Shown here piece after piece: positions 50,101 through 60,935 of a stretch of 64,000 nt of DNA; the first letter of the stretch is position 1, and each line of letters opens with the position of its first letter. The notes under the pieces are model-generated. The model was not told the origin of the DNA. It saw nothing but the letters and a program-made list of their open reading frames with translations, and did not search any database. The DNA comes from Anaspis maculata (Eukaryota > Arthropoda > Insecta > Coleoptera > Scraptiidae), in assembly GCA_949128115.1 (NCBI GenBank), contig OX421962.1, positions 98,858,836-98,922,835 on the forward strand. The letters run 5' to 3'. The position numbers were made by a program, and so were the translations under genes.

Positions 50101-52877
50101 TGCACCTTCATTGACGTAAACTAGTGAGCCTGTATGCCATATTTGATAATTCCACCTTTTTCGGTTCATGGGTTGAAAAAATGTTATCTCTTCTTCAGCA
50201 CGTTCTCTGCCCCCTCCCCTCTCTAGCTGCGCAGTCGTGGGTCTCAGATGTCCACTATCGCGATTCTTGTTCATCATGGTCTAAGGAACAATTTGGCACC
50301 AACCACCATATTTTAACGTCAAGTTGCACATGGGCCTCAAAGAATGAACATGAGAAAAACCCACTAAAATAAAAAAAAATCAATTAAATTGTCCACAGGA
50401 CAAATTCACCGATGGATTATTTTGAAATTGGGGTTTTCTGGATCAGAAAATAATAAAGAATCAAGCTACGGCGTTAGATTTGGTGGACAATTTTTTTCGC
50501 TATTTCACATTTTGCCGAACCGTGACTCAATTTCCATTGATTTGGGAAGTTTTCCTCCTAGAACTTGAACGATCCTGTGGGTAAATTGTGATCCTGATAT
50601 TAAGGACGGTGTTCAATTGGTAAAATAAGCGTTGCGAAATCAATTCCTGTGGGTTAATTCCTTGACGGATTCTTACCATTGTGGTCTCTTTCAAAAGCTA
50701 CAAGGATGTTCTTTGGTTTGAGCCCATTGGCATTTCCAAAATCCAATTTTTTTTTGGAAAATTCTGACATTTGAAAAAATTATCATTGGATTTTGGAAAT
50801 GCCAATAGGCTCAAACCAAAGTATCTCTTTGTAGCTTTCGAAAGAGACCAAAATGGTAAGAATCCGTCAAGGAATAAACCCACACGGATTGATTTCGCAA
50901 TGCTTATTTCACCAATATGACTCCGTCCTTAAACAATTCAATTCTGTCTGGTGGTCTATAAATTGCAAAGGGAGGTGTTTATTAAAAATGTTGCGGAAAT
51001 ATTCAAGAAATCTGACGCTTTCTAACTGCAGATAGTAAAACGTCGTCAATCTAGAGTAGGTAACCTACCATACTTTTACTTAGAGGTGAATCATTCACCC
51101 CTCACAGTAACGGGTTGCGATTTATTTGGCTAATATTTTTAGTGATTTGTTCAAAGACCCTTATTGTCACGGTAATGAATAAAATAAAGGGCAACATAAT
51201 TGAGAATTATTATTGTTGTTCATTCTGATGCATTGGAACCTTAGAATATTAGAACGATACGTGAAAATAGGGACACTTACTGCCATCTAGCAAGTAAGTG
51301 ATACCAGTATTTCATATCCATTTTTAAGCCAATCTTTTCAAGGAAACTGTTCTTGACAATGTTTGAACTAATCATGATTTAGCACCATCTACTTTCGTGT
51401 GAATATATTGCTGTGCTTGCAGATTATCCATGAATAAGATCTCTTCGAAACTATATTGATTTGAAATAGCGGAGTAGACACCTATCTTGCTTTTGCAGAG
51501 AGTTTCCCGAGCGCAGTTCCCAACGCTCGCCGCCAGAGGGAACTACTAATATTGCCTGGAGGAGTTTTCACCGTGAGATCGACAAATAAATATTTCACTC
51601 CCCAAAGGCTCATAGGTTTCTTATTGAGCGAGCATCGACAATATTCTAGCAACGAAATAAAGCCATCTCGAGGTAATAACAAAGCTTATTCTCATACCGT
51701 TGTCGTTTCCTCCGATAATGCTGTAGTGTATGTTCCCATTTATTCCGGAATCCTCGTCGGTCGCGTTGACTTGCAGCAGCGGCATCGGCGGATTCAGCCT
51801 GACATTCTCAATTACCGTCACGTTGTACTCGCTCTGGTTGAACTTGGGCGGATTATCATTGATGTCCAGTATCTTGACGTTGACCGGCACCGTAACGGAT
51901 CTCTTGAGATTCCCGGACGCTCCGTCGCTGGCCACCACTTGCAGGACGGTTTCGTTGATGACCTCGTGATCGAAAAAGTTGGAGTTTGCCACCGTGATGT
52001 CGCCTTCTTCGGGGGAAATTGCGAAATTTTCGCTGTGCTCGCCGGCCAGGCTGTAGGTGATCTTGCCGAAGTCGCCGTCGTCCAGATCGGTGGCCTTGAC
52101 TCTGGCCACGAACGAGCCGTTGGCCGAGTTCTCGTAGACGCTGGCGTTGTACGACTTGGAGGTGAAAATCGGATCGTTGTCGTTCAGGTTGACGACGCGC
52201 ACCAGCACGGTGGCGGTGGCGTTCAGCTGCGGTATGCCCGCATCGAAAGCGAGGATCGTGAAATTTAATTGCTTCGTCCTTTCGTAATCGATTTGCTTTT
52301 TAATTTGGATGATGCCGGTGCCGTTGTTAATTTCGAAGTGTTCGCTCTGGGGGATCATCGCGTAGGCGGCAATGTCCGAGTCGTCGTCGGTCGCCTTGAA
52401 AGTCGACACGATCGTGCCGACGGGCTGTTCCTCTTTGAGTTCCAGATTGTAGACGGGCTGATCGACGGACCAGGGCGGCAAGAATCTCGGCGGAGAATCG
52501 TTCACGTCGGTTATGGTCACTATCAGCAAGCCTGGAACCAAAACTTTGTTTCACTATGATCGAGTTTATTGGGAAAATTCAAAATTACCTTGCCCTTGCT
52601 GGACAGACGGAGCCGTGATGTCGGTGACCAGCACCGTAATTCTGACGACGGCGGCGATGTCTCGTAATAGGGGATTGGCCACGGTGACTTTTCCAGTGTT
52701 CCTGTCGACTGAGAAGAAGTTCTTGTAGACGTCGCTGCCCAGAACTTCGTTGCCATGTTTGTCGAGCGCTGTAATTGGTTCAGTAGCGGCGAAGTTCAGA
52801 GCTTCCGACGAGTTCACGTCGGGATCCAGAGCAATCAGAGAATGAACCACGGTTCCAACGGTCGCATCTTCCATGAT
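44143..52877 (-). CDS. CDH23/PCDH15-type cadherin, 3' part (membrane anchor and tail)
   Basis: Last 1092 residues of a large cadherin. Exons in transcript order: 52877-52589, 52531-51698, 46440-46220, 46155-44374, 44295-44143; phases agree. Several extracellular cadherin repeats carry DVNDSPPRF, DINDNPPKF, LDREVQSKYEL, DINDNRPEF and DINDNPPIF. Then comes a non-cadherin juxtamembrane domain (IRVILSRPTDEVRRERDEIV…DMYILVVDRASQNILP), known from CDH23, PCDH15 and the insect Cad87A/Cad99C class. A transmembrane helix (ALIALIIVLVVGIITFIIV) and a ~185-residue tail (ENPLWIEQKLKIYEEQELTM…) follow, ending VAELI, a possible PDZ ligand. Cad87A is my best guess for ortholog, but not proven. A 5.3-kb intron (46441-51697) holds a MITE, foldbacks and a SINE. 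The 5' exons are outside the window. Confidence 0.9.
46523..46687. mobile_element. 165-bp palindromic MITE in cadherin-2 intron
   Basis: Ends GGGCCGCTAT(T)CTTGAATCGTGTG and complement; inner arms TAGCGAATGTTGCCT/AGGCAACTTTCGCTA. Non-coding. Confidence 0.8.
46690..47881. other. Intronic stretch, unassigned
   Basis: Part of the 5.3-kb cadherin-2 intron. 47350-47600 is unusually GC-rich, with open frames on both strands but no motif I can name. It may be a fragment of an old LINE. Confidence 0.35.
47882..48251. mobile_element. 370-bp palindrome built around the MITE seen at 3077
   Basis: Arms of ~125 bp (GGGGATTGGTTGGGATTTGT, TTGTTGCCTGTTCATTTGTT, AAAATGTAAAAGCTGTATTA) enclose a core related to the 3077-3204 MITE (CACAATTTCTTG…CAAGTTCATTGTTTTTGACA). 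Non-coding, in the cadherin-2 intron. Confidence 0.85.
48452..48664 (-). mobile_element. tRNA-derived SINE with 16-bp TSD
   Basis: Flanked by the perfect 16-bp direct repeat gtgatgtgttattgtt (48436-48451 and 48665-48680). On the minus strand the 5' head (48664 to ~48590) resembles a tRNA: anticodon-stem-like CTCTGGCTTCAAACCCAGAG, then a B-box-like GGAGTTCAAATTCC. The 3' end is A-rich (CACCCAATAAAAA). Long target duplication, tRNA head and A-tail define a LINE-mobilised SINE of ~213 bp. Confidence 0.88.
49010..50530. mobile_element. 1.5-kb foldback in cadherin-2 intron
   Basis: Arms share GGTTCGGCAAAATGTGAAAT, GATTCTTTATTATTTTCTGA, CACAGGACAAATTCACCGAT and, further in, AGATGTCCACCAT-like and CCCCCTCCCCT/AGGGGAGGGGG segments, then TTCATGAACC-like motifs. 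The middle third is single-copy. Non-coding. Confidence 0.85.
50602..50931. mobile_element. 330-bp palindromic element
   Basis: Ends AAGGACGG(T/A)GT and complement; arms share GGTAAAATAAGC, GGATTCTTACCAT and GGTTTGAGCC(C/T)ATTGGCAT. One end is also present at 13366. Non-coding. Confidence 0.85.
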
Positions 52878-54405
52878 CTATAAGGGCAACACCGATTGAT
52901 ATGGCATAAGCTAATTATCCATCACAATGATATTCAGATTAGGTACATAAATTGGACGTAACAGAGTTCAGAAAATCTATTTTTTCCACGGCCCCGCTAC
53001 AGCGATGGCGCCGGCTGCGACCTGACCTAGCACCTTGCTTGAGGGGCTCACCCTTTCAGCGCGAGTTTCACCAAAAATAGTCCAATAATCTAGTATATAT
53101 TGTTAGGGTGAGGTCGGCATCGATTTATGGTAAAGCTAAAATTTTGTAGTCTCTGCTACCATCAATAACTCCCAAAGAATTCTCTTGGGGCTAGACAAGG
53201 GGTGAAGAGCCACCTCCAACAGAGATTAGGAGACTTCGCAAAGAAATCCCCATCTTTCAGCTGAACCTCACTTGAGTACCTACTTCAGTGAACAAATGAT
53301 AAGGAAATGGAAAAATGAGCATTAAATTCCGCATACGATAATACGGGGTGTTTATAAGAAACTGTGATCGCGGCAGGCATGGGTCAGGCCGAAAAACGTA
53401 GTAACAGACGCAATTGTAGTGATCGAAAGCGGATTCCAAAGGCGATGCGATCACAGTCGTTTATAAACACCCGGTACATACCTCGTTTGGCTAATCCCCA
53501 TACAACTCTTGCAATAGTACCCAAAATTAGGAATGTTCCACGGCGACATAATATTGAAGATGGGGAAAAATTGCACCGACAAAAAATGTCCTCTATGTAT
53601 GAATTGGCTAGTTCTGCAAAGACTGTTGAGTAAGATTTTTTTAATTAGGTAACCGAAAAAAAACGTAATGTTTGTTAGGTGCATTTTCTCTAGTAAATTC
53701 AAGTTCTTGAGTTGGTATTATTGCGGTTAAGTCAAGATCCACCACAAACCATTATGAATAATGCCTTTTTTCATTAACAGAAAGTTATCAACTGTCCCGT
53801 TAACGCTAACCAAATAATAGGTTATTATTTATCAAGTATCCAAAAATACATCTGCCATCTGAGTTTTCAAAATTATAAGCTGAAATACCCTCCAGGCCTC
53901 TACAGTCAAAATTTGGCGTGACACTATGCCCAAAGTTAAGAAAGTTTTAAATTCCATGCCTTCATCATGAAGTGAACAGTTTTCACGAGATCTGGTCACT
54001 AACCCACGGGTTATATTGAAAAGTAAGACAAGTACTGCTTTTGAGAAAATAAAATCTTTTGGATAAATCTCCTAAGAACTATTTGCTTAAAAAAAGCAGG
54101 GACAGTTGAGGGTTTTTTATATGTGGAAGAGAACATATCAGTGATGATCTGTGGTAAAGCCTTACTTTACAGCAGTAGTACCTCGAGTTGTACCAACTTC
54201 AAAATTTGTGTTCAAAACGAGGTTCAAAAGTCTCCCGATGGGGTAGTTTTTCACCCCTTATTTGGTTAGCGCTAAAAGAACTCTTCAGAACCTTTGACTG
54301 GTGATAGAGGCCATGTTTATGATAGTCCATGCCAAATTTTGGCTTTATCAAATCAGTGTCGACCTCAAAACCTGAATTTATTGAACATAGTGTTAACGCT
54401 AATAC
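52878..54405. other. Presumed cadherin-2 intron, left of the BEL element
   Basis: No exon-like ORF on the minus strand. Contains the second 131-bp MITE (53344-53474); otherwise unassigned. Confidence 0.5.
53344..53474. mobile_element. 131-bp MITE, copy 2 (TA target)
   Basis: Same length, ends and internal inverted repeat as 15105-15235, flanked by TA on both sides. The two copies differ at only a handful of sites. Confidence 0.87.
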
Positions 54406-55368
54406 TGTCTCGGCCCCGTTCATTGAAAACTGCATTCGTGTGCATTGAGGGTATGCAACCCAAAATATCCCTGTGTCGTCCAAGTCCTCACCCCTCACCC
54501 CCTGTTCGGTGTGCCTGGCACTTGGCTGTCAGGCGCAAGCGTAAACGAGCTCCAGCACTTTCTTCGGCCGTCTTCGGCATTCTTCGGCTTTCTTTCCGCT
54601 CGTGCCTTTACCGCTTCGTTCGAAGCGGCGTTGATCTCCGTACGTCGAGCGGGAAGCCACGCCGTCCTTTTTTTGGTCATCGTTCTCGCGGCCATCTTGT
54701 CGTGCCATCGGCGTACATTCGTACTCGACCAGAAGCCCATCCAAGGCCCATCGCGTCCGATAGTGACTCCTGGAGGAGCTCTGCAGCATCTCCAAGTCCA
54801 GAAAGCGGCAGTTTTCACCGCTTTCACCGGGGAGCGGCTTGGATCAGCCAGCCGCACACAAAGCTCCAGTTTCGGACGGGATCGAGTCGTTCGTCCGCCA
54901 TTTTGGTGACGAACACGGGCACTCGTGCATTTCACCAGGAAATCCACCACCAGAACGGCCATCCACCACGACGCCGCCTTCGGACTCCGCCAGGACGACG
55001 CCGCCACCGAATAAGATCCCGTAAGTTCCATATTTTCCATTGTTTTTACCATTTACCGTTTATTCCCGTTTGCCGGGGTGTATACCTTCAGTGCAGTTCG
55101 TCTCGTTTTCAGGACGCCACTCGGCGCCAGCGAATCTGCCCCCGATCAGAACCACTCGGATTTTTCATTTCATTTAATTCACATTGTTTTTTTTATTGTT
55201 TTGTAATTCTGTCTGTTTGTGTTTTTTTCTTTGTTTTGCATTAAAGTTTTTGATTGTTGTTGTGAATTTTATTTCTGACTGTCGCTTGCTGCTTTCCTAA
55301 TCCAAGAGTTATTGTTTTAATGCAGCCTTCATCGGAAGGCTGCCGTCTTTATGTGTACCGCGCTAACA
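54406..55368 (+). repeat. 5' LTR of the BEL/Pao element
   Basis: TGTCTCGGCCCCG…GCGCTAACA. Contains a 7-bp insertion (aaaactg, after cattg) absent from the 3' LTR. Long open frames inside it are compositional and are shared with the other LTR. Confidence 0.95.
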
Positions 55369-55617
55369 TATAAATTGGTCCTTCGTAGCCGGATACAGGC
55401 TAAGCATGGTACAGTCAGGAATTTAATTCACCTCACTATTGAAACTTTAAAGTCACGGGTCAAACCCACGTGACACTTGTGCGTTGGTCCAGCGTGTTGA
55501 TCAATTCGTTTTTCGCCCGTCTCATTCGCACTTTTTCACCTGGGTTGGGTTCGCCATTCAGGTACGCCAACCTAAGGGTCAGTTGCTTTGTATTCATTTT
55601 TCTTTGTGTCGTACACA

Positions 55618-58600
55618 ATGGACGCAACTTTATCGTCCATCGCGATAGCTATTGCGCGCCTTGAGCCCCTTCTGGAACAAGGCGTCACAGCTACCACCGA
55701 GCCAAGCCTCCAACCGGCATTTTTAGCCACGTTTGACATTGCGGCGGAAATTTACAACGGTTTCAAGAGCACGGTCAACACTGCCCCTCTCCCCAGTGCC
55801 TCCGAGGAGCAGAAGGCTACATTTCTTGAACGTACACTCCGGGCAGACAGCTTGTATGGCAAACTTGCTGCGGTAAAAGCCTCGTTTGCGAATTCAGAGC
55901 CGACTTCCTCGCTCTCTCGCCAAGCCTCGCAAACTTGGTTTGAGACAGGCCGGAGCAATGTCCGATTGCCAAAAATCGCGTTGCCGTTGTTCGACGGAAA
56001 GTTAAAATCATGGCCACCATACTATGATCTATTCACGGCGTTAATACACAGAAACCAGTCTCTCTCAGATATTGAACGGTTTCAGTATCTGATCTCGTCT
56101 TTATCTGGTGAACCTCTCTCAATGGTTAAACACCTGCCATTGACGGGAGATAATTACATAATTGCGTTCGACTCGTTGGTTGAGAGATACCAGAACGACC
56201 GCGTGCTAGTCACTTTTTACTGGCAGTCGATGATGAACGCCTCCTCCGTCACATCTGACTCCGCGCAAGCGCTTCGCCATCTTGTGAACACGTTCAACGA
56301 AAATTTAGTGGCGCTCGAGCAGTATCCGCATATCGACCTGTGGGATTTCACCCTGTCGAGCATGCTGCTCCAGAAACTCGATGAGTCGACGCGAAAACGT
56401 TTCGAGGTGCAGTCAGCTGGCACCCCCTTCCCCAAATACGAAGACGTCAAGTCTTTCGTGCTCAACCAATGCAAGGCTTTCGAGGCAACTGCCTTAAATT
56501 CTAAAACGCAATCGAACTCCCGCTCCACACGGGCAAACACCGTTACCGTGAAGCCCGAGGTCAGCCGCAAGTCGTGGGCCTCACATACGTTGGTGTCTCA
56601 GACTTCATCTGCCCCAGCGACGTCGCATGAGTCAGCATGTTCTCATTGTGGGGCGAGAAGTCATAGAGTCACCGCGTGCAAGACTTTTCTGTCAATGTCC
56701 CCAAATGACAGATATTTGGCGGTCAAACAGAAAAGGCTCTGTCTCAACTGCTTGAGCACCAATCACGGCGCTCCAAAATGTCCATCGTCGTATTCGTGTC
56801 GGCAGTGCCACGCAAGGCATCACACCTTGCTGCACTTCCCCAAGCCACATAGAACTGCAGGTCATGAGTCACCCAGTTCTTTATCGAATCCAGTTGAATT
56901 ACCGCAAATCGTTTCCCCTGGTCTTCCAGAAAATGTCGCGAATTCGGTGACGAATCTCGCCTCAAGCCTCAAGGCAGCTCATGTTTTGTTGGCCACGGCA
57001 ATCGTTCACGTTCGTGACCGGTGGGGAGGCTACCAAAGCCTCCGTGCGCTCATAGACCCTGCCAGTCAGGCATCGTTTATTTTGGACTCCTGCGTGCGCA
57101 AATTGGGTCTATCCCCATCAAATGACAATGTGCCCGTTTTTGGCTTGGGTCTCACCCCCGCCAATTCGACGTGTGGCACAGTCACTTGCCAGGTCAAGGC
57201 TGATGATGAGTCTCTCCCAATCCCTGAATTGGAGTTAATTGTCCTGCGCAGGATTTGTGGTAACCTGCCAGACACCGCTTTGAACCCGGATCAATTCCAC
57301 TTGAACTTATCGAATCTGGCGGATCCCACATGGTTCAAGCCAGGCCCCATTCAAGTGTTGTTGGGCGCCGACGTTTATCCGTCAGTCGTGAAAGAGGGAA
57401 TCGTCTCGTCAGGTCCGTCACAGCCTGTTGCCATAAACACCATTTTTGGCTGGGCTCTTCTCGGTCCCTTTCAAACCCCGTCAAAACCTCTGCATTCCTT
57501 TTTGGTCTGCACTCCAACTGGAATCGACGAGTCTCTGCACAAATTTTGGGAAGTAGAGGAAATCTCGTCACCATCGTCCAAAACACGTTTGTCCCCAGAT
57601 GATGAACGTGCAGAAATTTGTTTCCGGGACTCTGTCTACCGTTGTCCGTCAGGTCGTTTTGGGGTTTCGCTTCCCTTCAAAAGGGAGTCCCCCACCTTTG
57701 AACATTGCAGGTCTATGGCTGACCGCCGTTGGTTAGCTATCGAACGTCGCCTGGTCCGTCAGGACACACTCCGTGATCTGTACATAGCATTCATGCGCGA
57801 CTACCTCGACCTAGGTCACATGACCTTGCTGGACGCAGAACCTCCAGATTCTGAGGCGTATTACATCCCTCATCATCCGATCGTCAAGATCGAAGACGAC
57901 AAGCCGAAAATTCGCGTCGTTTTTGATGCTTCGGCGCAAGCGCCGAATCATTTATCTCTCAACGAGACGCTTCTCGTCGGTCCTAAGTTACAACAGGACA
58001 TAGCAGCTTTGCTACTGCAGTTTCGGTGTGAGCCGATCGTTTTTACTTGTGACATCCGTCAGATGTATCGGCAGATACTTATCTCGCCCGAACATCGCAA
58101 GTATCAACTCATTCGCTTTCGTTTCTCCCCTGATCGACCCATTGAAACGTACCAATTGAACACCATTACATATGGTGTTTCTTCGGCACCGTTTCTAGCG
58201 GTTCGCACGTTGCTTCACTTGGCAGAACAAAGCGCCTCGAAGTTTCCATTGGCTTCGCAGGCAATTCGCCGTAATTTGTATGTAGACGATCTACTTTGCG
58301 GTGCGAACTCCGTGGAATCAGCACGGGAATTACAAACGCAGCTAATCAACCTGCTCCAATCGGGTTGCTTTGAATTGCGCAAGTGGGCAAGCAATCACCC
58401 TGATGTGCTGCAAGACATACCACTTGATCACGTTCGAACTCAGCCGTCCACTTTCAGTGACGTGGCTGACAATACTGTAAAAATTCTTGGCCTCCAGTGG
58501 CAAGCGGCAACAGACACCTTTTCATTCACGGTTCATCCAAATGAACTACCGTGCACAAAACGGTCCATCTTGTCGGAGGTGGCTCGGATTTACGATCCGC

Positions 58601-60816
58601 TCGGCTTTCTGTGCCCTGTTGCATTTTTCGCCAAACATTTAATCCAACGGTTATGGAAACTTGGCCTTGATTGGGACGACACCCCTCCAGACATCGTATG
58701 TCAGCAGTGGTTGCGTTTTCAATCCGAGCTATCGCAACTTTCGCGGTTGCAAATTCCACGGCATACTTTTCCGTCGCCTGCAGACAGGTGCCAGTTGCAC
58801 GCCTTTTGCGACGCATCTGAATCTGGGTACGCGAGCGTGTTGTACGTTCGTTACCTTCGAAATGGTGTTCCCACCATTCGTCTCCTAACCGCCAAATCAA
58901 AGGTGGCTCCAGTCAAATTGCTGACCGTACCCCGTCTCGAATTGTGTGCAGCGGTCCTACTTTCCAATCTCGTTGCCTTCACCGTTGCAGCGCTCGCAGG
59001 AACCGTACAGTTCGATGCCATATTTGCGTGGACCGATTCTACGGTTGTTCTCAGCTGGCTGCGTTCCTCTTCGTACCGCTGGAAAACATTTGTTGCTCAC
59101 CGTGTTGAGCATATTCAACAGCGTGTCCCGCCTCAGTGTTGGAGACATGTCTCAACATCGGACAATCCCGCCGACCCAGCTTCGCGCGGATTGTTTCCCG
59201 AAGACATGCTTTCGTGCTCCCTCTGGTGGGCTGGCCCACCTTTTCTGTCATCAGCGGATGACACATGGCCGGATGACAAATTCTCCGTGTCCTCCCCAGA
59301 CATTGCGTCTGAAGAGCGAAAGCTCGCTTTGGTCGTGCGTGTGCCGCAGCCGCCGCCGATTGACATCGACGACCTCTTTTTGCGCATATCCTCCTTACGG
59401 AAGATTCAGGGCGCTGTCGCCTATTTCTATCGGTTCTGCAAATGCAAGTCCGATGAGAAGTTCACAGGACCTCTCTCGGATACAGAACTCCATTTTGCCT
59501 TGTTGTACATTGTCAAACATGTACAGCAGAAGGTATTTGCCGTCGAAATCGCGTCGTTACGCAACGGCAAACCCTGTTCAAGACCCTTTCGAAAACTTTC
59601 ACCCTTTCTCGATCGTGACGATGTTCTCCGCGTCGGCGGACGTTTGAAGCATTGTCATGAGTTGCCATTTGCAACCAGACACCCTGCTCTTCTTCCATCT
59701 CGTCACGTCTTGACAGGACTCGTCATTCGACAAGTTCATTCCCGACATTGCCACCCGGGACTCAACAATACCTGCTATCTCCTGCAGCAAAATTTTTGGA
59801 TATTGTCCACGCGACGCGCGGTACGGCACTACCTTGCATCGTGTTACCGGTGCTTCCGGACTAAGCAGCAAACTTTTTCTCCCACCATGGGCGACCTCCC
59901 CTCGGCGCGAATTTCTCAGCTAAAACCTTTTAGCTGCGTCGGGCTCGACTATGGTGGCCCTTTTCCAATCCTCATGTCACGCGCTCGCGGTGTCAGAACT
60001 ACGAAGGCGTACATCTGTCTTTTCGTGTGCTTCGCCACCAAGGCATTGCACGTCGAGGTTGCCTCCGATCTCTCAACAGATGCTTTCCTCGCTGCCTTGC
60101 GCAGATTCATTGCCCGGCGCGGTCGTTGCTCTACCATCTATAGCGACAATGGCACAAACTTTGTCGGAGCTCATAGGCAATTGACGACGTCAATGCAACT
60201 CGCCGCGGAATCCGAAGCCATCACTTGGCGCTTCATTCCTCCCTCCAGTCCCCACTTTGGCGGGCTGTGGGAAAGCGGCATAAAAGCTGTCAAAACTCAT
60301 CTATCTCGCGTGATAGGTGATCAAATACTCACCTTTGAAGAGCTGACCACGTTGGTCACCCAAGTTGAAGCGTTGCTCAACTCACGGCCACTTTCGGAGC
60401 TGGGCTCGGATCCAAATGATCTGTGCCCATTGACGCCTGGTCATTTTTTGACGCTCGAGCCGTTAACGGCCCCACCTGACCCAGATTTGTCCCACCTCAA
60501 GATCAGCAGGTTGTCGCGATGGCAGTTGGTCCAATCCATGCAACAGCGTTTCTGGGCGCGTTGGCGCGACGAATATCTACACACGCTGTACCAACGCGGC
60601 AAGTGGCACAAGTCACGTCACCTTGAATCCGCAGATGTGGGGTCTTTAGTCCTCATCAAGGACGAAAACGCTCCCCCTCTGAAGTGGAGGTTAGGCAGAA
60701 TTTCAAAACTCTTCCCCGGCAAAGATGGCATTTGTCGTGTCGCAGATGTCCGTACTCAACGCGACGTTCTGCGACGCCCAATGGTCAAACTTTGTCCCCT
60801 CCCTTCAGGACAGTGA
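55618..60816 (+). CDS. BEL/Pao Gag-Pol polyprotein, 1732 aa
   Basis: Single intact frame. Start chosen at 55618 (cacaATGG; MDATLSS); an upstream in-frame extension has only a TTG. Domains by residue: Gag (~1-330, DUF1759-like), zinc knuckles (~341-400: C-S-H-C-G-A-R-S-H and CLNC…HGAPKC…CRQCHARHH), aspartic protease with ALIDPASQASF (Asp ~480; the usual D-T/S-G triad reads DPA here), reverse transcriptase (~770-960, active site YVDD at 888-891), RNase H (from ~1063, HAFCDASESGYAS), integrase with H-C zinc binding (HSRHCHPG…CYRC, ~1375-1412) and catalytic D1444, D1510, E1552 (GLDYGG, SDNGTNF, GLWESG), and a C-terminal DUF5641-like domain (DVGSLVLIKDENAPPLKWRL). Every expected piece is present, so it is probably functional unless the protease change matters. 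Confidence 0.96.
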   Translation: MDATLSSIAIAIARLEPLLEQGVTATTEPSLQPAFLATFDIAAEIYNGFKSTVNTAPLPSASEEQKATFLERTLRADSLYGKLAAVKASFANSEPTSSLSRQASQTWFETGRSNVRLPKIALPLFDGKLKSWPPYYDLFTALIHRNQSLSDIERFQYLISSLSGEPLSMVKHLPLTGDNYIIAFDSLVERYQNDRVLVTFYWQSMMNASSVTSDSAQALRHLVNTFNENLVALEQYPHIDLWDFTLSSMLLQKLDESTRKRFEVQSAGTPFPKYEDVKSFVLNQCKAFEATALNSKTQSNSRSTRANTVTVKPEVSRKSWASHTLVSQTSSAPATSHESACSHCGARSHRVTACKTFLSMSPNDRYLAVKQKRLCLNCLSTNHGAPKCPSSYSCRQCHARHHTLLHFPKPHRTAGHESPSSLSNPVELPQIVSPGLPENVANSVTNLASSLKAAHVLLATAIVHVRDRWGGYQSLRALIDPASQASFILDSCVRKLGLSPSNDNVPVFGLGLTPANSTCGTVTCQVKADDESLPIPELELIVLRRICGNLPDTALNPDQFHLNLSNLADPTWFKPGPIQVLLGADVYPSVVKEGIVSSGPSQPVAINTIFGWALLGPFQTPSKPLHSFLVCTPTGIDESLHKFWEVEEISSPSSKTRLSPDDERAEICFRDSVYRCPSGRFGVSLPFKRESPTFEHCRSMADRRWLAIERRLVRQDTLRDLYIAFMRDYLDLGHMTLLDAEPPDSEAYYIPHHPIVKIEDDKPKIRVVFDASAQAPNHLSLNETLLVGPKLQQDIAALLLQFRCEPIVFTCDIRQMYRQILISPEHRKYQLIRFRFSPDRPIETYQLNTITYGVSSAPFLAVRTLLHLAEQSASKFPLASQAIRRNLYVDDLLCGANSVESARELQTQLINLLQSGCFELRKWASNHPDVLQDIPLDHVRTQPSTFSDVADNTVKILGLQWQAATDTFSFTVHPNELPCTKRSILSEVARIYDPLGFLCPVAFFAKHLIQRLWKLGLDWDDTPPDIVCQQWLRFQSELSQLSRLQIPRHTFPSPADRCQLHAFCDASESGYASVLYVRYLRNGVPTIRLLTAKSKVAPVKLLTVPRLELCAAVLLSNLVAFTVAALAGTVQFDAIFAWTDSTVVLSWLRSSSYRWKTFVAHRVEHIQQRVPPQCWRHVSTSDNPADPASRGLFPEDMLSCSLWWAGPPFLSSADDTWPDDKFSVSSPDIASEERKLALVVRVPQPPPIDIDDLFLRISSLRKIQGAVAYFYRFCKCKSDEKFTGPLSDTELHFALLYIVKHVQQKVFAVEIASLRNGKPCSRPFRKLSPFLDRDDVLRVGGRLKHCHELPFATRHPALLPSRHVLTGLVIRQVHSRHCHPGLNNTCYLLQQNFWILSTRRAVRHYLASCYRCFRTKQQTFSPTMGDLPSARISQLKPFSCVGLDYGGPFPILMSRARGVRTTKAYICLFVCFATKALHVEVASDLSTDAFLAALRRFIARRGRCSTIYSDNGTNFVGAHRQLTTSMQLAAESEAITWRFIPPSSPHFGGLWESGIKAVKTHLSRVIGDQILTFEELTTLVTQVEALLNSRPLSELGSDPNDLCPLTPGHFLTLEPLTAPPDPDLSHLKISRLSRWQLVQSMQQRFWARWRDEYLHTLYQRGKWHKSRHLESADVGSLVLIKDENAPPLKWRLGRISKLFPGKDGICRVADVRTQRDVLRRPMVKLCPLPSGQ

Positions 60817-60935
60817 GCATTCTGTGTTTTCACTTCCGTCATTGTTTTCACTATGCTCTTTCTTTTTGTATCATGTTTGATTTCATTAATTTTTGAACTT
60901 TGAAAATACCCCGAGTGGTATTTTGGTGGGGAGTA

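Noticed and set aside
54445..55244. Long ORFs in both LTRs (up to 316 aa)
   Set aside because: Same reading in both LTRs, several frames open at once, no domain: GC-rich composition effect.
60817..60935. An env gene after pol in the BEL element
   Set aside because: Only ~120 bases separate the pol stop from the 3' LTR.
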